A DNA stretch of 64,000 nucleotides from Kiritimatiellia bacterium (GTDB lineage Bacteria > Verrucomicrobiota > Kiritimatiellia > RFP12 > UBA1067). Every line of letters begins with the position of its first letter. The first letter of the stretch is position 1. Below the pieces are notes generated by a model that made no database searches, had not been told where the DNA came from, and worked only from the letters and a program-made list of their open reading frames with translations. The DNA is taken from positions 1 to 64,000 of the forward strand of contig JAFTCL010000060.1 in assembly GCA_017454745.1 (NCBI GenBank). The letters are read 5' to 3'. Positions 61,993 through 64,000 of the stretch are shown one piece after another. Both the position numbers and the translations under genes were made by a program.

Positions 61993-62088
61993 ATGGGACA
62001 GCAACTTAGAAAACGTGTTAAGCGCCAGCGTCGTTTGGCCCGAGAGAAGCGGCTGAAAGAGCGTGCGCGCGCAAATATGAAGAAGTAG
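61993..62088 (+). CDS. Tiny highly basic protein (31 residues)
   Basis: MGQQLRKRVKRQRRLAREKR and then LKERARANMKK; 14 Arg/Lys in 31 residues. I recall similar very short MGQxxRKxxKRxRR proteins in Verrucomicrobia-type genomes, so I take it as real, perhaps RNA- or ribosome-binding. A longer in-frame reading from 61789 would run through the repeat region and is unlikely. The consensus promoter just before it supports this start. Confidence 0.6.
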   Translation: MGQQLRKRVKRQRRLAREKRLKERARANMKK

Positions 62089-62111
62089 CGCTTCTTCTGG
62101 TGTTTTTTTCG

Positions 62112-62185
62112 GGTGCGATGGCCGAGTGGTTAGGCAGAGGTCTGCAAAACCTCGTACAGCGGTCCAATTCCGCTTCGCACCTCCA
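62112..62185 (+). tRNA. tRNA-Cys (GCA)
   Basis: A 74-base cloverleaf. Acceptor GGTGCGA pairs with TCGCACC, the anticodon loop has GCA (GAGGT-CTGCAAA-ACCTC), the T arm has GTCCAATTC, discriminator T is followed by an encoded CCA. Confidence 0.93.
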
Positions 62186-62190
62186 TTTGT

Positions 62191-62219
62191 AGGCGTCTGC
62201 AATCCGCAGACGCCTTTTT
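62191..62219 (+). terminator. Rho-independent terminator after tRNA-Cys
   Basis: AGGCGTCTGC and GCAGACGCCT form a 10-base stem with a 5-base loop followed by TTTT. Confidence 0.9.
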
Positions 62220-62237
62220 AGTTAGTTGGTGGCGGTT

Positions 62238-64000
62238 ATGGCGTTGATAGCTTTGCATGGCGTATCCATCCAATACGGCGGGCCGTTGGTGCTCGACCAG
62301 GTAAGCCTGAACATCGCGGCGGGCGACCGCGCCTGCGTGACCGGAAGGAACGGCGAGGGAAAATCCACGCTGCTGAAGGTCATCGCGGGAGTGATCGAAC
62401 CGGACGCCGGAGAGGTGTTGCGCGAAGCGGGGCTGCGGGTGGCGTACCTCTCGCAGGATGTGCCGGGCGACCAGCCCGGCTCGGTGCTGGAGGTGGCGGA
62501 ACGCGGACTCGACACGTCCGACGGGGCACACCGCAGCGCCAAGCCTTTTCTTACCCGGCTGGGATTGGATCCGGCGGCGGTGTTCAACACCCTCTCCGGC
62601 GGGTTGCGACGCCGCGCCCTGCTGGCGGGGGCATTGGCTTCTGAACCGCAATTGCTGCTGTTGGACGAGCCGACCAACCATCTCGACATCTCGACCATCG
62701 AGTGGCTGGAGGGGTTTCTCGCCAAAAGCACCTGCGCTTGCCTTTTCGTCACTCACGACCGGACTTTTCTGAAACACGTTGCGAAAAAAGTGCTCGATCT
62801 CGACCGCGGCCACCTGGCGGGCTGGGATTGCGACTATCCCACTTTCCTGCGCCGGAAGGCGGATTTAATCAGCGACGAGCAGGTTTACTGGGAAAAGAAG
62901 ACCAAAAAACTCAACCAGGAAGAGGCTTGGCTGGTGCGCGGGGTCAAGGCCCGTACCACCCGGAACGAAGGCCGGGTCGCGGCGCTGATGAAGCTCCGGG
63001 AAGAGTTCCGCCAGCGGCGGACTGCGGTCGGGACCAGCAAGATGCAGCTCGACGCGGCGGCTCCGTCTGGCGACCGGGTGTTGAAAATCGACAATTTGAC
63101 TTTCGCTTATCCCGGCGCCGCCCCGCTGGTTCGCGACTTTTCCGCGACCGTGCTGCGTGGCGAACGCATCGGGATCATCGGGCCGAACGGCTCCGGCAAA
63201 ACCACGCTGCTGCGGTTGCTCACCGGGCAACTGCGGCCGGTCTCCGGTTCCGTTACTCCCGGAGCGCGGGTAGAGGTGGCTTTCTTTGACCAATTAAGGG
63301 CGACGCTCGACACCGAAGCGACGGTGGTGGAAAATCTCTCCGCCGGGCACGACGAAGTGACGGTTGGCGGGGCCCGCCGCCATGTTTACGGGTATCTGAA
63401 CGATTTCCTTTTCACCTCCGACCGGGCCAGAACCCCGGTGAAGGCGCTTTCCGGCGGTGAACGCGCCCGGCTGTTGCTGGCCAAATTGTTTCTCCAACCC
63501 GGCAATCTGCTGGTGATGGACGAGCCGACCAACGATTTGGACGTGGAAACGCTGGAGCTGCTGGAGGAGCAACTGCTCGGTTACGCCGGCACCCTGCTTT
63601 TGGTCAGCCACGACCGTACCTTCCTTGACCGGGTGGTTACCGCGTCGTTTGTGCTGGAGGGCGACGGACGGGTCGGGATGTACCCCGGCGGTTACGAAGA
63701 CTGGCAGCGGCAGGCCCGCCCCCAGTCGGCGATTGCGCCAAAAGTAAGCGAAAAAACCGTTGCAAAGGCTGAGGTTACCGCCCCGCGCAAAGCGCGGCTT
63801 GGGTTCAACGAGCAGCGTGAATTGGAACGGTTGCCGGGCGAGATCGAAAATCTGGAGCAGGAGGTTGCGGGTTTGCAAGCCAAGCTTTGTGATGCCGCCA
63901 TTTACCGAACCGCGCCCGGGGAGGCCGCGCAAGCGCAGCAACGGCTTGCCGAAGCCGAACGGGAACTGGAAGAAAAATTTGACCGCTGGGCGGAGCTGGA
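62238..64000 (+). CDS. uup: ABC-F ATPase, Uup-type (cut by the window end)
   Basis: 587 complete codons are present and the frame stays open at 64000. There are two ABC domains. The first has GRNGEGKST near residue 36, LSGGLRRRALLAGAL and LLLDEPTNHLD; the second has GPNGSGKTT near 316, LSGGERARLLLAKLF and LVMDEPTNDLD. An ABC-F linker of about 80 residues joins them. The C-terminal region starts a Lys-rich stretch and coiled coil (LERLPGEIENLEQEVAGLQAKL), the mark of Uup, which acts on ribosomes or branched DNA. No membrane segments. Start ATG 62238 follows GGTGGCGG. Confidence 0.88.
   Translation, partial: MALIALHGVSIQYGGPLVLDQVSLNIAAGDRACVTGRNGEGKSTLLKVIAGVIEPDAGEVLREAGLRVAYLSQDVPGDQPGSVLEVAERGLDTSDGAHRSAKPFLTRLGLDPAAVFNTLSGGLRRRALLAGALASEPQLLLLDEPTNHLDISTIEWLEGFLAKSTCACLFVTHDRTFLKHVAKKVLDLDRGHLAGWDCDYPTFLRRKADLISDEQVYWEKKTKKLNQEEAWLVRGVKARTTRNEGRVAALMKLREEFRQRRTAVGTSKMQLDAAAPSGDRVLKIDNLTFAYPGAAPLVRDFSATVLRGERIGIIGPNGSGKTTLLRLLTGQLRPVSGSVTPGARVEVAFFDQLRATLDTEATVVENLSAGHDEVTVGGARRHVYGYLNDFLFTSDRARTPVKALSGGERARLLLAKLFLQPGNLLVMDEPTNDLDVETLELLEEQLLGYAGTLLLVSHDRTFLDRVVTASFVLEGDGRVGMYPGGYEDWQRQARPQSAIAPKVSEKTVAKAEVTAPRKARLGFNEQRELERLPGEIENLEQEVAGLQAKLCDAAIYRTAPGEAAQAQQRLAEAERELEEKFDRWAEL

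Overview
The window is bacterial, about 55-60 percent GC. It looks like a chromosomal segment from the Planctomycetes-Verrucomicrobia-Chlamydiae group, most plausibly a gut-type Kiritimatiellota or Lentisphaerota relative. The grounds are secreted hydrolases in strings of single genes without SusC/SusD, large secreted repeat proteins, a secreted PPC-type protein of planctomycete style, and a mixture of sigma70-like promoters and good Shine-Dalgarno sites. This taxonomic guess is an inference; there is no rRNA in the window. I saw no transposase, integrase, phage structural gene or CRISPR array.

Layout. (1) 0.1-18.6 kb is a carbohydrate region: two large secreted repeat proteins (99-2501, 11663-14281), a GH63/GH37-like hydrolase, a GH78-like rhamnosidase with a C-terminal F5/8-type domain, two TIM-barrel GH-like proteins, a GH51 arabinofuranosidase, a PaaI-type thioesterase, and one DUF4143 AAA ATPase. 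(2) 18.7-31.6 kb is a restriction-modification island: a large type III-like restriction/helicase subunit, a beta-class adenine methyltransferase that has been split in two, two AlbA_2/Schlafen-like ATP-binding proteins, a second DUF4143 ATPase, and a RelE-like/UvrD-like helicase fusion. The second ATPase and the second Schlafen-like gene lie between the two halves of the methyltransferase gene. (3) 31.7-44.0 kb is mostly core: tRNA-Asp, uppP, secG, a guaA that has lost most of its glutaminase domain, a double DUF3857/transglutaminase protein, a PPC-type secreted protein, dxr, a LemA protein and its membrane partner. (4) 44.0-50.2 kb, minus strand, holds a very large secreted hydrolase and a sialate O-acetylesterase-like protein. 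(5) 50.3-52.3 kb has a DUF4126 membrane protein and two repeat-rich non-coding stretches. (6) 52.4-61.6 kb is an AT-richer accessory island. Its core is a tight operon of a TerB-like protein, three different dynamin-like GTPases, and small helical or membrane proteins, flanked by related repeats in opposite orientation. (7) 61.9-64.0 kb returns to core-like genes: a tiny basic protein, tRNA-Cys and a uup-type ABC-F ATPase cut by the window end.

How it works together. The sugar region encodes export and extracellular breakdown of rhamnose-, arabinose- and possibly sialate-containing glycans, with palindromic operator-like sites at two promoters. The restriction island is probably a BPTD_3080-type (type III-like) system that has collected accessory ATPases by insertion into its methyltransferase gene. 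The dynamin island is the best candidate for a poorly described system: three GTPases with overlapping start and stop codons, glycine-rich membrane-active segments in two of them, a TerB-like partner and coiled-coil helpers suggest a membrane-remodelling complex, plausibly for phage or stress defence.
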